From assembly GCF_035918235.1 (NCBI RefSeq), contig NZ_CP109485.1, forward strand, positions 1,240,001 to 1,304,000: 64,000 nt of DNA, given 5' to 3'. This DNA is from Streptomyces sp. NBC_01445. Its GTDB lineage: Bacteria > Actinomycetota > Actinomycetes > Streptomycetales > Streptomycetaceae. Below the pieces are notes generated by a model, which searched no databases, had not been told where the DNA came from, and saw only the letters and a list, made by a program, of their open reading frames with translations. The translations under genes and the position numbers were made by a program. Shown piece by piece: positions 1 to 9,090 of this stretch. Every line of letters starts with the position of its first letter. The stretch's first letter is position 1.

Positions 1-930
1 CTCCCGGTACAGGAAGTTGTTGACGCGGTGCGGATCGGCCGCCAGCTCCGGGTCGTCGTGCTCCGGTGTCAGCGTCAGCGGCGCCCCGCTGGGCCAGCGC
101 CCCACCATCTTCGCCGCCAGGAGCGCCTCCTCCTCGGCGCTGGAGGTGTTCGCGCGCAGGTACTGCCGCCAGGCCGCCACGTTGGTGTGGACCTTGCGCA
201 CGGCCGCGTAGGTCCCGTTGCGCCCCAGCACATCGGGGCTGGGCATGGGCGGCAGATTGCCCGTTTCGTCGGGGTAACCGAGGATGAACTCGCCGGCCTT
301 GATGGGAACTTCCTGCGGGTTGGAGCCGGGCAGTCCGACGCCCTCGATGTTCGGATGGCTGATGCCGTCGCGGAAGCCGAAGGTGGTGCGCCCGGTCGGG
401 AGCTGGTGGACCTCCTGCTGCCAGATCACCTGGACACCGGGCGTGTCCTCGTAGGCGACGCGCGCCCGCTCCAGTTCCTTGTCCAGCTGGGCCGCATCGG
501 AAGACAGGGCGCTCAACGCGATGTGCACATCGCCCGTTCCGAACGGTGCCTCCCAGTGGGCCGCGGCACTCTCACCCACGTCACCGATCAGCTCCGCCCG
601 CGCGGCCATCCCCTCACGAAACGCCCGCGGAAAGCTGTCCAGCGACTCCTGGGGCACCCCCAGGGCCCTCAGGCCCTGGTAGGTGAACGCCACAGCCACC
701 CAGGCATCCCGGCTCGGGTCCACGCTGGGCAGGCCACCCGCGGTCACCGGGAGCAGTCGCCGCAGCAGGGCACGCCCGGCGTGGCGGTCATCGACGCGCA
801 GGAAGATGAACTTCCCCTCGTACGGCACCGGCCGTGGACGCAGTGCCCCGCTTTGGACGTCGTCGATCTCGACGCGCACGCTGGCTGCGCTGCTACTTGC
901 CGCCGTGTTCATGCTCGCTTGTGCCTCCAT
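1..930 (-). CDS. DyP-type haem peroxidase, C-terminus cut by window edge
   Basis: The first 310 residues are visible; the rest lies beyond the left edge. DyP peroxidases are haem enzymes that oxidise dyes, phenols and other substrates with hydrogen peroxide. The hallmark GXXDG motif is present as GFRDGIS (residues 185-191, Asp188 being the expected catalytic acid), followed by the family segments IKAGEFILGYPDE and GRNGTYAAVRK. The proximal-histidine region should lie outside the window. Start: ATG at 930 has AGAGG five bases upstream; an alternative ATG at 912 has GGAGG eleven bases upstream. It lies 99 bases downstream of the gene at 1030-1620 on the same strand, so the two are probably co-transcribed. 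A decayed second peroxidase of the same type lies at 3915-4740. No Tat or Sec signal is seen at the N-terminus. Confidence 0.88.
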   Translation of the reverse strand, partial: MEAQASMNTAASSSAASVRVEIDDVQSGALRPRPVPYEGKFIFLRVDDRHAGRALLRRLLPVTAGGLPSVDPSRDAWVAVAFTYQGLRALGVPQESLDSFPRAFREGMAARAELIGDVGESAAAHWEAPFGTGDVHIALSALSSDAAQLDKELERARVAYEDTPGVQVIWQQEVHQLPTGRTTFGFRDGISHPNIEGVGLPGSNPQEVPIKAGEFILGYPDETGNLPPMPSPDVLGRNGTYAAVRKVHTNVAAWRQYLRANTSSAEEEALLAAKMVGRWPSGAPLTLTPEHDDPELAADPHRVNNFLYRE

Positions 931-1029
931 ATCGGCCTCTGCCTGGGCAGCCCTGTGGCGGCCGACCCGCGCCCGCTGACGCGGTCCACAGATGTGGGGT
1001 CGGCTCCGAGGGCTGGTTGTGTTCGGGGT

Positions 1030-1620
1030 CTAGGCCGAGGCTTCCTCCAGCAGCTTCTGGAAGGCCGGCGTGCCCACCAGCGCCGCGTTGGCCGGGTTGT
1101 CCAGCATCGCCCGGAACTCGGACGTGTCCAGCACCTCCTCGAACGCCTCGTCCACTCGGTGGTCCTTCCAGATCTGCTGCATGGTCAGATCCGGAGAGGA
1201 GGTGATGAAGAGCCCCGCGGGCTCCTGGTGGGCGACGAACCAGTCCTTCGCCCCTGGATCGTGGATGCCAGGGAACCCTTCGCAGTGCGCGAAGATCGTT
1301 GCGAAACGGTCCCCCATTACCGTCTTGGCGAAATCATCGATGTAGGTGTCCCAGGAGCCGTCGAAGGAGCTGCAGAACATGAACCGGGTGTCGTTGTCGA
1401 AGATCACGTGCCGCCCTTCGTGCAGGGTGCCGATCTCGTGCAGTGCCGCACGGGCCCTCTCGTCATCCTTCCCTCCGGAGAGCGTGGCGAGATCCTTACG
1501 CAGCGCATCTGCATGGCCCGGCTTGATCTCGGCGAAGATGGTGAACTCGCTGATCACCCCATCCGTCGTGCCCGGGCGCTTGGGCTGAGCCGGCTGGGCT
1601 CCACCTGTCGTCGCAGTCAT
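1030..1620 (-). CDS. Conserved hypothetical protein paired with DyP peroxidase
   Basis: A 196-residue soluble protein without signal peptide or membrane segment. Start chosen at ATG 1620, because AGGAG lies just upstream; a longer frame to 1692 has no such site. After a disordered Pro/Thr-rich start, the motif SEFTIFAEIKPGHAD begins what looks like a ferredoxin-like alpha/beta domain. The middle is rich in Phe and Asp and the C-terminus is helical. I do not recognise a named family. The functional hint is context: it sits immediately upstream of the DyP peroxidase, and a degenerate relative of its N-terminus (sharing EFT-F-E) lies beside the degenerate DyP copy at 3740-4740. Conservation of the pair suggests a partner or accessory protein of the peroxidase, which is inference. 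Confidence 0.8.
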   Translation of the reverse strand: MTATTGGAQPAQPKRPGTTDGVISEFTIFAEIKPGHADALRKDLATLSGGKDDERARAALHEIGTLHEGRHVIFDNDTRFMFCSSFDGSWDTYIDDFAKTVMGDRFATIFAHCEGFPGIHDPGAKDWFVAHQEPAGLFITSSPDLTMQQIWKDHRVDEAFEEVLDTSEFRAMLDNPANAALVGTPAFQKLLEEASA

Positions 1621-2054
1621 CGTGTGATTCTCCTGCCACGGATCGGTGCGAGGGTCGCCAAGCGCCCGAACATGAGGCGCCATCGCCCCCACATATCAAT
1701 CCTCACTGCGAATGTGCTGCCTCGCATCTGCGCCCCTGGGCGTTGTGGTCGCCCGGGGCGGATTCCCGGGAAGCTCCGGCACTGCGGGGTCCAGCTGCCC
1801 GGTGCGGCAGGCCACTGCGGGGGTACTCGCGTGTCCCGAGAAACTCCCGAGGACAGATCCGGCCATGCGCAGGAGGATGGAACTGGTGGGACGTGCCGAG
1901 TACGTCGTCGTCTCCATTCTCGGGCAGCCACTTCCGCGCAGCCGAAGACAGCGGCGCAGCCGATTGCACAGCAGCCCGGTGCGCCGCCCAGGCCGTCGTG
2001 GCGTCCGCTTGCGCCAAGCCTCTGCGCCACCCTGATCCCTTTCTGGAGGCAACC
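1621..2054. other. Intergenic region without recognised gene
   Basis: About 430 bases between the DyP pair (minus strand) and the broken GAP-family gene (plus strand). It should carry both promoters. The frames that stay open here show no family similarity I recognise. Confidence 0.5.
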
Positions 2055-2569
2055 ATGGGCGCAGTTCTCGGTGACGTGTTGGGTTTTGCGGCCGCTGTCG
2101 CGATCAGCCCGCTCCCGATCATCGCGATCATCCTCATACTCGCCACACCTCGGGGACGTCTCAACGGCCCCCTCTTCACCGTCGGCTGGATCCTGGGACT
2201 CTCGGCACTGGGCGCGGTCATGCGGCGATCGACCGCCTCACGCCGGTCAAGGTCTTCGGACTCGGACTGGCGCTGGCCGCGCTCAATGCCAAGAACGCCC
2301 CGCTGACCATCGCCGCGGCCGCCTCCATCGGCTCAGCCGGTCTGCCGGTCGGGCAGCAGATCGCATCGCTGGCCATCTTCGTCCTGATCGCCACCCTCGG
2401 CCTGCTGGCCCCACTGGGAGTCTTCCTGCTCGGGGGAGAGCGAGCGAAGACCACACTCGGCAACTGGAAAGACTGGGCAGCTCAGCACAACGTCGCCGTG
2501 ATGGCGCTCCTGTTCCTCGTCCTCGGGCTGAAACTGCTCGGAGACGGCATCTCCATCCTCGCCTCCTGA
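2055..2569 (+). pseudogene. GAP-family (Sap-like) membrane protein, internally deleted
   Basis: Starts well: GGAGG six bases before ATG 2055, then a hydrophobic GAP-family N-terminus (GDVLGFAAAVAISPLPIIAI, with two membrane segments). After GLSALGAV, near 2219, the reading frame changes and resumes as AIDRLTPVKVFGLGLALAAL, running to TGA 2567-2569 through three more membrane segments. Compared with the usual ~220-residue family members, the loop and helices between these two parts are missing. The gene has therefore suffered a deletion that also shifted frame. GAP-family proteins are polytopic membrane proteins implicated in lipid or glycolipid export in actinobacteria. Confidence 0.7.
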
Positions 2570-2689
2570 CAGGCTTACTCACGTGTGGCGGTGTGATCCA
2601 ATCGCAGACGCGCAACAGAGAAGGTCGGCGGAGCGGCTTTGGGCGGGAGCTGCTTTGGGGCGAGTGATCATGGCCCCTTAAGCTTCCGG

Positions 2690-3071
2690 CGAGTCGGGCG
2701 CCCTCGCCCGCCCCACGTCACTGATCGCCCTTGGCGGTGCTGCCACGGCCGCACTCGCAGCAGTCCCCGGTCCGTACGCCCTTCTGGTCGTGTTGTCCGT
2801 CGCCGCCGGGATGGTCCGCGGCAACCTCACCCTGCTGCAAGCCACCGCCATCGCCGACCGCTGGGGCACCACCCACTACGGCCGTCTCTCCGGACTACTT
2901 GCCGCCCCCGCGACCGCCGCTTCCGCTCTTGCACCCTTCGCCGGCGCGGCACTCGCCGCACCGCTGGGCGGCTACCCGGCCCTCTTCGCGGTGCTGGCCC
3001 TCCTCTCTGGCATCGCGGCCCTGCCCGCCGTCAGGTCGGCATCGACGAACACGCACGTTGTTGATCGCTGA
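2690..3071 (+). pseudogene. MFS transporter, C-terminal fragment
   Basis: An open stretch encoding about 125 residues of the C-terminal half of a major facilitator transporter: hydrophobic helices (SLIALGGAATAALAAV, LLVVLSVAAGMVRGN), the loop DRWGTTHYGRLSG, and two final helices (ALAPFAGAALAAPLGG and LFAVLALLSGIAALPAV). No start codon or N-terminal half is present upstream, so this is a remnant, not a gene. It lies just after the broken GAP-family gene. Confidence 0.6.
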
Positions 3072-3332
3072 CCGGTATAAGGGCAGGCCTGCCGGAAGCG
3101 AGTTGCTCGCACCGCAGGTCTTCGTGGGCCACCAGATGATCCGCCGATTGGGGGACGGATGCACAGTTCGCAGTCGCGGGCGCTGACGTTCCGCGGCTCG
3201 ACTGACTCGGCAAGCGGGGCCTCACGCGCCTGTAGTTGTGATGTCTCAGGAGTTGGTTCCACGATGTCCTCGAACGTCAGCTGCTCAGGGAGGATGTCGA
3301 GCGGTTCCGGCGGCTGATCGAAGGTGACGCGG

Positions 3333-3420
3333 TAGTCGATGGTTCGACCTTGCCGTTCGTTCGCGGTGTGTAGCGGAGTGGAGATACGTGTAGCCGACCT
3401 TCCGGTGCCGGGCCAGCGCG
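3333..3420 (-). mobile_element. IS481/IS3-like transposase remnant
   Basis: On the minus strand two short stretches in different frames resemble separate parts of a DDE transposase. RKVGYTYLHS resembles the segment after the first catalytic Asp, and RYTPRTNGKVE resembles the conserved segment leading into the last catalytic Glu (usually PRTNGKVERF). They are fused directly, so most of the catalytic core is gone. This is a motif match by eye in a very short sequence and remains tentative. Confidence 0.35.
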
Positions 3421-3739
3421 TTTGGAGACACTGGGGGGCCACGCCTGGTGTCAACGAGCGAACGCTGGCCGGCTGGCGTCTGCCACAAAGTCACGGATAT
3501 GAGACGGGGCAGTCCCTCGCCCGCATGCAGCGCAGTTTCGGCCTTCGCGTAGACGGTGTCAGGGGCGGGATCTCCACTCGTTGCGGCTTGGGCCGTGACC
3601 GAGGTTTCGCTGAGCCCATCTCGCTGGGAAGGCGGAGAGGTAGCCAAGGACCAATCTGCGGGCAGCCACCGCCAGGCGAGATGTAGCGTCCCGGACACCT
3701 GCGGGATGCAACTGCCCTGGTCAGGATCATCACGGACAT

Positions 3740-3833
3740 GCACCCGTTTGGAAAACTCGACGAAGAGGGTGAACTCGTTGGTTTTGCCTTCCCTCAGGCC
3801 GGGGCGGCTGGGCGTCTGTGTGTTCGCGGTCAT
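3740..3833 (-). pseudogene. N-terminal fragment of DyP partner protein
   Basis: Begins at ATG 3833 with AAGGGA upstream. The segment GKTNEFTLFVEF parallels SEFTIFAEI in the intact protein at 1030-1620. The similarity stops after about 28 codons and the frame continues into unrelated sequence. It lies just 3' of the DyP fragment at 3915-4740, so both members of the peroxidase pair decayed here. Confidence 0.5.
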
Positions 3834-3914
3834 GTCGGGAATCCCTTCTCGGAGCGCCTCAGGAGTGTTGGTCGCTGCCACAGATGGACTCGGCTGTTCG
3901 GCCCGCGGCGTGGC

Positions 3915-4740
3915 TCAGGTATCACGTTCGGCAATCCACTTCAGAGCGCGGATGCTGGGCATGAAGAGGTATTCGCCTCCCTTGGTCACGGCGAAGCGGG
4001 GCAGTTGCTGAAGGCGGCGACGAACGGGCCGTTTGGGGATCGTGAAGGTGCCTGTGCCGTCGTTGCTTCCCACGATCGGGTCCTTCTCGTCGCCGAGGCC
4101 GACGAAGTCGCCGTCGTTGGCCCACTGGGTTTTGAGGAACTCGAACTGCCGGACGAGGTCGGTTCCCATGAAGATGAACACGATGCCGCGCTCGGCGCCG
4201 TCGTCCTCCAGCTCTCCCTCGGGGAGCATGGGGCCGTAGGGGGTGCCCCGGCGCAGGGCTCGGTGCAGTTTCACGTCCACCAGGGAGTCGGCCAGGGCGT
4301 CGCGCGGGTTCATCCGCCGGATGTGGGCGCCGAGCGGACAGCGCAGGCCAGCCGGATCCTGCTCGTGGTAGGTGAAGTCGTTGACTCGGTGCGGATCGGT
4401 GGCGATGGCCGGGTCGTCGTGGTCGGGAGCGAGTACCAGGGGTGCCCCGCTGCGCCAGCGGCCGACCATCTTGGCTGCGAGGAGCTCTTCTTCTTCTTCG
4501 GGGGAGGAGGCGTTGTCCTTGAGATAGCGGCGGTACTCGGCGACCCGCAGGTGTAGTTTGCGGAAGGCCACGTAGGTGCCGTTGCGGCTCAGAACGTCGG
4601 GCTGGGGCATGGGCGCGAGCCGTCCCAACTCGTTGGCATAGCCCAGGAGGAACTCGCCGGCCTTGATGGTGGGGCCGAAGCCTGGCAGGTAGCCGTAGTC
4701 ACCGCCGCCCATTCGCTGGGCGAGGCTGGCCACGCCGGAG
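3915..4740 (-). pseudogene. DyP-type peroxidase, C-terminal fragment
   Basis: About 270 codons closely parallel the DyP gene at 1-930: IKAGEFLLGYANE, SRNGTYVAFRKLH and LLAAKMVGRWRSGAPL. It continues into the half missing from that gene: CPLGAHIRRMNPRD (the expected proximal haem histidine) and ERGIVFIFMGTDLVRQFEF. The stop is at 3915-3917. The N-terminal half with the GXXDG motif is absent. The frame joins upstream directly to a different gene (TehA-like, other frame) at about 4740, so a deletion fused two truncated genes. Confidence 0.8.
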
Positions 4741-5386
4741 CCCCGGCGAGCGCGGAGATCGCCAGCGTCCCGCCGGCCACCCACTGGTCGCCCGCTCCGG
4801 ACCGTACCTGGCCGAGATCGAAGCGGAGGCAGGCGAACGCGTAGAGCACCAGCCCAAGCACGAAGCAGCCCAGCGTCGGCCAGGCGAGCCACCCGGACGG
4901 CAGCGATACGACCAGCGTTCCGCTCAGCACGGCCAGGCCCTGCGTCGCCACACACACCAGGAACACCGCACCCGGCAAGTGCCGCCGCCAGTGCCGCACC
5001 ACAGAGGTCAGCAGCACCGGCCAGATCAGTACCGCGACGACCAGCGCGGCGACGGCGACACCCGACCATCCCTGTAGTGCGAACCAGGTCCCGAGAATGG
5101 TCGTCGCGGCCACTGCGGTCAGCGCGAGCGGCGTTTCCGCCTCGGCCTTCCACCGAGCCCGGTCGCGCAGCAGCTGCCGCGCGAAGTCGACGGCGAGCGC
5201 GAGCCACGCGATGGCGGCGAGGACGAGCAGGATCCATGAGAGCGCCTCCTCTCCGACCAGAGATTGGTGGAGGCTCCGGACTGCCCCGAGTTGGGTGGAG
5301 CCGTCGCTCGCCGACCAACGGATCGCCCCGAACCCGGGCAGTGGCAACCGTTCCTGGGCAGTGAGCAGGAGTGAGTCCTGACTCAC
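4741..5386 (-). pseudogene. TehA/SLAC1-like (tellurite resistance/dicarboxylate) transporter fragment
   Basis: Encodes about 215 residues with five or six membrane helices. The segments RWKAEAETPLALTAVAATTI, PGAVFLVCVATQGLAVLSGT and GAGDQWVAGGTLAISALAG are, from memory, typical of the actinobacterial tellurite-resistance/C4-dicarboxylate transporter family. It breaks off at about 4741, where the sequence enters the DyP fragment in another frame. No convincing ribosome site precedes the candidate GTG at 5386. Family assignment is by motif recognition only. Confidence 0.5.
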
Positions 5387-5783
5387 CGGCGCGCCCCGAA
5401 CGGTTTTGGGCGCGCTGGTCCTCCGCTTTCGCGTCCCGGTCGGCGACGCATATCCCGTATGCGGTCCGTCCCGGGCGGGCGGCATCCCTACGATCTGGCC
5501 ATATGGGTGTGGCCAGAGGCGACGGGGAGGCCCCGAACCATCTCGCTGGTGACGCGGGGGCCCCGACCGCTGACGCCACACCCGGCGTCCCAGATCGCAC
5601 CGAGAACATTACGCACACCCCGTCAGCCATGCCCACAGACCGTCGCACCGTTCACTCAATCGTGCCCATGTTCGCCAAAATGAGGTGCTGGCCCAGCAGT
5701 TGCGAACCCCTTCACCACCCCGAACGTCGGCACGGACCCCGTCAAGCGCCGGTATCACGTCACGTTGCGTGCCTCGGACGTCG
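5387..5783. other. Intergenic region without recognised gene
   Basis: About 400 bases between the acyl-CoA ligase (stop at 5784) and the TehA-like fragment. All frames are short or compositionally unlike protein. I see no hairpin or repeat of note. Confidence 0.45.
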
Positions 5784-7277
5784 TCAGGGACGGGTGTCTT
5801 CGGGGACCGCACGGGGAATCTCGCGCTTGAGGATCTTCCTGGTGGCGCCCTTGGGGAGGACATCGAGGATCCAGACTTCACGGGGGTACTTGTAGGGAGC
5901 GACGCGTGCCCGTACGAAATCACGCAGCTCGACCGCCGTGGCCTCGTTGCCGGGATGCAGGGCAACGGCGGCGGCGACGTCCTCGCCGAGGGTGGGGTGA
6001 GGGATGCCGATCACGGCGGCCTCGGCGACCGCGGGGTGTTCGTGGAGGACCTCTTCGATCTCGCGGGGGTAGACGTTGTAGCCGCCGCGGATGATCAGGT
6101 CCTTCTTGCGGTCGACGATGAAGTAGTAGCCGTCCTCGTCGACGGTGGCGAGGTCGCCGGTGCGCAGCCAGCCGTCGACGATGGTCTCGGCGGTGGCCTC
6201 GGGGCGGCCCCAGTAGCCCTTCATGATGTTGTGGCCGCGGACGCAGAGTTCGCCGACGCCGTCCTTCGCGTCGATCAGGCACAGCTCGATGCCCTCGATC
6301 GGGGTGCCGATGGAACCTGCCTTGCGCGGGCGGTCCGGGTGGTTGAAGGAGGCGACGGGCGAGGTCTCGGACATGCCGAAGCCTTCCAGGACGGGGCAGT
6401 CGAAGGCTGCCTCGAACGCGTGCAGGACCTCGACGGGCAGCGAGGCGCCACCGGAGGCGCACAGCCGCAGGGTGGAGGCGTCGTGGGCACCGGGCTGCTG
6501 TGCATCTGCGGCGAGCATGGCGGCGTACATCGTCGGCACGCCCTCGAAGACGGTGCCCTGCCGCTGCTGGATGGTCTGCAGGGCCAGGGTGGGGTCGAAG
6601 CGGGGCATCAGGGTGAGGCGGGCGCCGCTGGTCACTGCGGCGTTCATGGCGCAGGTCTGGCCGAAGGCGTGGAAGAGCGGCAGGCAGCCCAGCAGGACGT
6701 CCTCCGGGACGAGCCGGAGCAGTGGCGTCGCGATGATCTCGGAGTTGTGGACCAGGTTGGCGTGGGTGAGCTCGGCGCCCTTGGGAACTCCGGTGGTGCC
6801 GGAGGTGTAGAGGATGACCGCGGTGTCCTGCTCCTCGCGGCTCCGCTCGGGCGCGGGGAACGGGTGGGCGGCGAGCAGCTGGGTGAGCGAGCCGGGCCCG
6901 ACAGGCACTACGTCGGCGGCAGTGCCCTGGGCCCCGGCCGCGGCCTCCTCCGCGACCGGGGCGAAGGCGAACAGCAGCACCGCGCCCGAGTCGCCCAGGT
7001 AGTGGGCGACTTCGCGCGACTTGAGGAGGGGGTTCATCGGGACGACGATGGCGCCGGCGCGCAGCACGCCGTAGTACAGAACCGGGAACTCCAGCAGGTT
7101 GGGCAGCATCAGACCGACCCGGTCACCGGGGGTGACACCGCGTGCGGCGAGCAGCGCGGCCACCCGGCCGGCGAGCGTGTGGAGTTCGGTGTAGGTAAGC
7201 GAGTGGTCGCCGAGTTCGACGGCGACGCGGTGGCCGTGTGCTGCGGCGGTACGGCTGAGGAGGTCGGCGAGGTTCAC
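5784..7277 (-). CDS. AMP-forming acyl-CoA synthetase/ligase
   Basis: A complete 497-residue ANL-superfamily enzyme that adenylates a carboxylic acid with ATP and transfers it to coenzyme A. The phosphate-binding motif YTSGTTGVPKG is at residues 157-167. The hinge region DGWLRTGDLATVDEDGYYF and DRKKDLIIRGGYNVYPREIE are intact, and the C-terminal catalytic lysine is in ATRKILKREI. GTG start at 7277 has AGAGG six bases upstream. It lies 54 bases after the aldehyde dehydrogenase stop on the same strand, so the pair is probably one operon: the dehydrogenase could make a carboxylic acid from an aldehyde and the ligase activate it. Medium- or long-chain acids are typical substrates for this subgroup, but specificity cannot be read from sequence. 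Confidence 0.92.
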   Translation of the reverse strand: MNLADLLSRTAAAHGHRVAVELGDHSLTYTELHTLAGRVAALLAARGVTPGDRVGLMLPNLLEFPVLYYGVLRAGAIVVPMNPLLKSREVAHYLGDSGAVLLFAFAPVAEEAAAGAQGTAADVVPVGPGSLTQLLAAHPFPAPERSREEQDTAVILYTSGTTGVPKGAELTHANLVHNSEIIATPLLRLVPEDVLLGCLPLFHAFGQTCAMNAAVTSGARLTLMPRFDPTLALQTIQQRQGTVFEGVPTMYAAMLAADAQQPGAHDASTLRLCASGGASLPVEVLHAFEAAFDCPVLEGFGMSETSPVASFNHPDRPRKAGSIGTPIEGIELCLIDAKDGVGELCVRGHNIMKGYWGRPEATAETIVDGWLRTGDLATVDEDGYYFIVDRKKDLIIRGGYNVYPREIEEVLHEHPAVAEAAVIGIPHPTLGEDVAAAVALHPGNEATAVELRDFVRARVAPYKYPREVWILDVLPKGATRKILKREIPRAVPEDTRP

Positions 7278-7331
7278 CTTCGGCCTCTCGTCTGACGGTG
7301 GCGGTTCGGGGGCGGCGGGGTGCGGGCGGTG

Positions 7332-9041
7332 TCAGCCGCGCAGTGCGGAGGCGAAGATGCCGGGGAGCCTGGCGATCGCCGGTGCGGCGGTGAAGCGGGT
7401 GACGCGTTCGATGGTGGTCCGGGCGGTGCGGTTGGTGACGAAATAGGGCGGGCGGGGCGACAGTGACGGGGAACCGGTGAGCAGGCCGCGCGGGGCGGGG
7501 GCGAAGGGTGCGCGCACCACGGTCTTCTCGATGTCCTCGAGCATGAAGGCGTTGTGGACGAAGCCGATGCCGCTGCCGATGTCCTGGCGGGTGTGGCCGG
7601 GGTAGGCGCCCCAGGGCGTGTAGCCGAGCAGGAAGCCGACCGCGGACCAGCAGTTGACGCCGAGGGTCCCGTAGCGCAGCCCGGCCACGGCCGCCTCGAC
7701 CGCGGAGCGGTGGTGCTTCTCGGTCCGGGGGTGGACGATCAGGGTCGCGCCGAGGGTGCCGGGGAGCTTGTCGTTGGCGAAGTCGACGGCGTGGCGCAGG
7801 AATTCGGCCGCGGTCGCGCCGGGCAGGCGGACTACGCCCAGTGCGCTGCCGAAGACCTCGTCGGTGATCAGCATGTCGTCGTGGTCGGTGATGTCCGGGA
7901 CCAGCACGCGGCAGGGGCCGTCGCCGTGGGTCTCGGCCTTGGGGTGTGCCTTGAGGACCGCGCCGAGACGCTGGTCTGCCCCGGGGTAGTAGTCGGTGCG
8001 CGGCGGCAGCTCGCGCAGCACCTTCCGGATCTGCTCCAGCAGTCGCTCGGTACCGTCCCACTCCGCCGGCAGGACCAGGATCTGGCTGGCGATGCAGTTG
8101 TGGCCGGAGTTGTTCATCTTGCTGGTCACGATGTGCTCGGCCTGGAAGCGGAAGTCCGCCTCGCTCCACGGCCCGGGGGCCACGATGCACGGGCTGACCC
8201 CGCCCAGCTCACTGCTGAACGGCTTGCCGAGAAGCGGCGTGTCGTCGCGGCGGCGCTGCGCGGCCTGCTCGTCGGTCCCCCACACGATCGCGTCGTGGGT
8301 GCGGTCGCTGCCGGTGACATGGATGGCGTCCACGCCGTCGTGCGCGGCGAGATAGCCGCCCTCCGCCGCACCGCCGTCGACGAACCGCAGCCAGCCGCGC
8401 TCGACGAACTCGGCGAAGACCAGCTCGAAGTGCCGCCGGAGGTAAGCGTTGACCGGGTTCATCTTCGCAACCACGACCTGGCCCTCGACATACAGCTTGT
8501 GCAGGATGTCCAGGGCGGTGATGGCCGCGACATTTCCCGCGCCCAACACCAGGGCGACGGCCGGGCGTCCGGGCCGCCCGCGGTACTCGCCGGCGGCCCG
8601 GTCTCGCACCTGCTGCGCGCTGGTGCCAGCGCGCATCCACACCTGGGCGGTGAACCCGTTGAGCAGCAGGGTGTCCCAGCCGGTAGCGGGGAAGACGTCG
8701 ACCCAGGTGCGGCCGTTCCCCTCGTGCACGGCTCGCGCGTCGACCGGGTCCTTGCCCGCGGCGATCCGGCGCAGCACGTGCAGGTAGGCGCTGACGTTCT
8801 GGGCGAGCGCCCACGGGGCGCCGGCCCAGTCCTCGGCCGCCCACGGGGAGTCGGGGCCGTAGCCCTTGGCGCGGGCTCCGGCCGCGGCCGTCTCCGCGGC
8901 GCCGTCGGCGATTCGCGGCAGCAGCCGCTCCAGCAGCGCGATCCGCTCGGCGATCGGGGCCGCGGCCCACGATGCGGAGCCTTCACGCAGCTCGGCGACG
9001 GCACGGTCCAGCAGTTCGGTGTCGGTGGCAGGGGCGGTCAC
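7332..9041 (-). CDS. Aldehyde dehydrogenase family protein
   Basis: A 569-residue NAD(P)-dependent aldehyde dehydrogenase of the longer actinobacterial type. The likely nucleophile is Cys316 in NSGHNCIAS and the general base Glu279 in SSELGG. The nucleotide-binding region is VALVLGAGNVAAI with Lys193 in VVAKMNP. The GTG start at 9041 is chosen because AGGAG lies eight bases upstream. Reading further upstream in frame gives an MFS-transporter tail, which belongs to the pseudogene at 9091-9535 and not to this enzyme. It is first in an operon with the acyl-CoA ligase, suggesting oxidation of an aldehyde followed by CoA activation. Confidence 0.88.
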   Translation of the reverse strand: MTAPATDTELLDRAVAELREGSASWAAAPIAERIALLERLLPRIADGAAETAAAGARAKGYGPDSPWAAEDWAGAPWALAQNVSAYLHVLRRIAAGKDPVDARAVHEGNGRTWVDVFPATGWDTLLLNGFTAQVWMRAGTSAQQVRDRAAGEYRGRPGRPAVALVLGAGNVAAITALDILHKLYVEGQVVVAKMNPVNAYLRRHFELVFAEFVERGWLRFVDGGAAEGGYLAAHDGVDAIHVTGSDRTHDAIVWGTDEQAAQRRRDDTPLLGKPFSSELGGVSPCIVAPGPWSEADFRFQAEHIVTSKMNNSGHNCIASQILVLPAEWDGTERLLEQIRKVLRELPPRTDYYPGADQRLGAVLKAHPKAETHGDGPCRVLVPDITDHDDMLITDEVFGSALGVVRLPGATAAEFLRHAVDFANDKLPGTLGATLIVHPRTEKHHRSAVEAAVAGLRYGTLGVNCWSAVGFLLGYTPWGAYPGHTRQDIGSGIGFVHNAFMLEDIEKTVVRAPFAPAPRGLLTGSPSLSPRPPYFVTNRTARTTIERVTRFTAAPAIARLPGIFASALRG

Positions 9042-9090
9042 GGATCGGCTCCTAGGGCAGCAAGGGTGGTCGTGCGCGTCTCGGTGAGTC

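Noticed and set aside
28..2667. Very long open frame (879 codons) on the plus strand
   Set aside because: It is the antisense shadow of the DyP and partner genes on the minus strand, a usual effect of high GC; its translation is Arg/Pro/His-rich.
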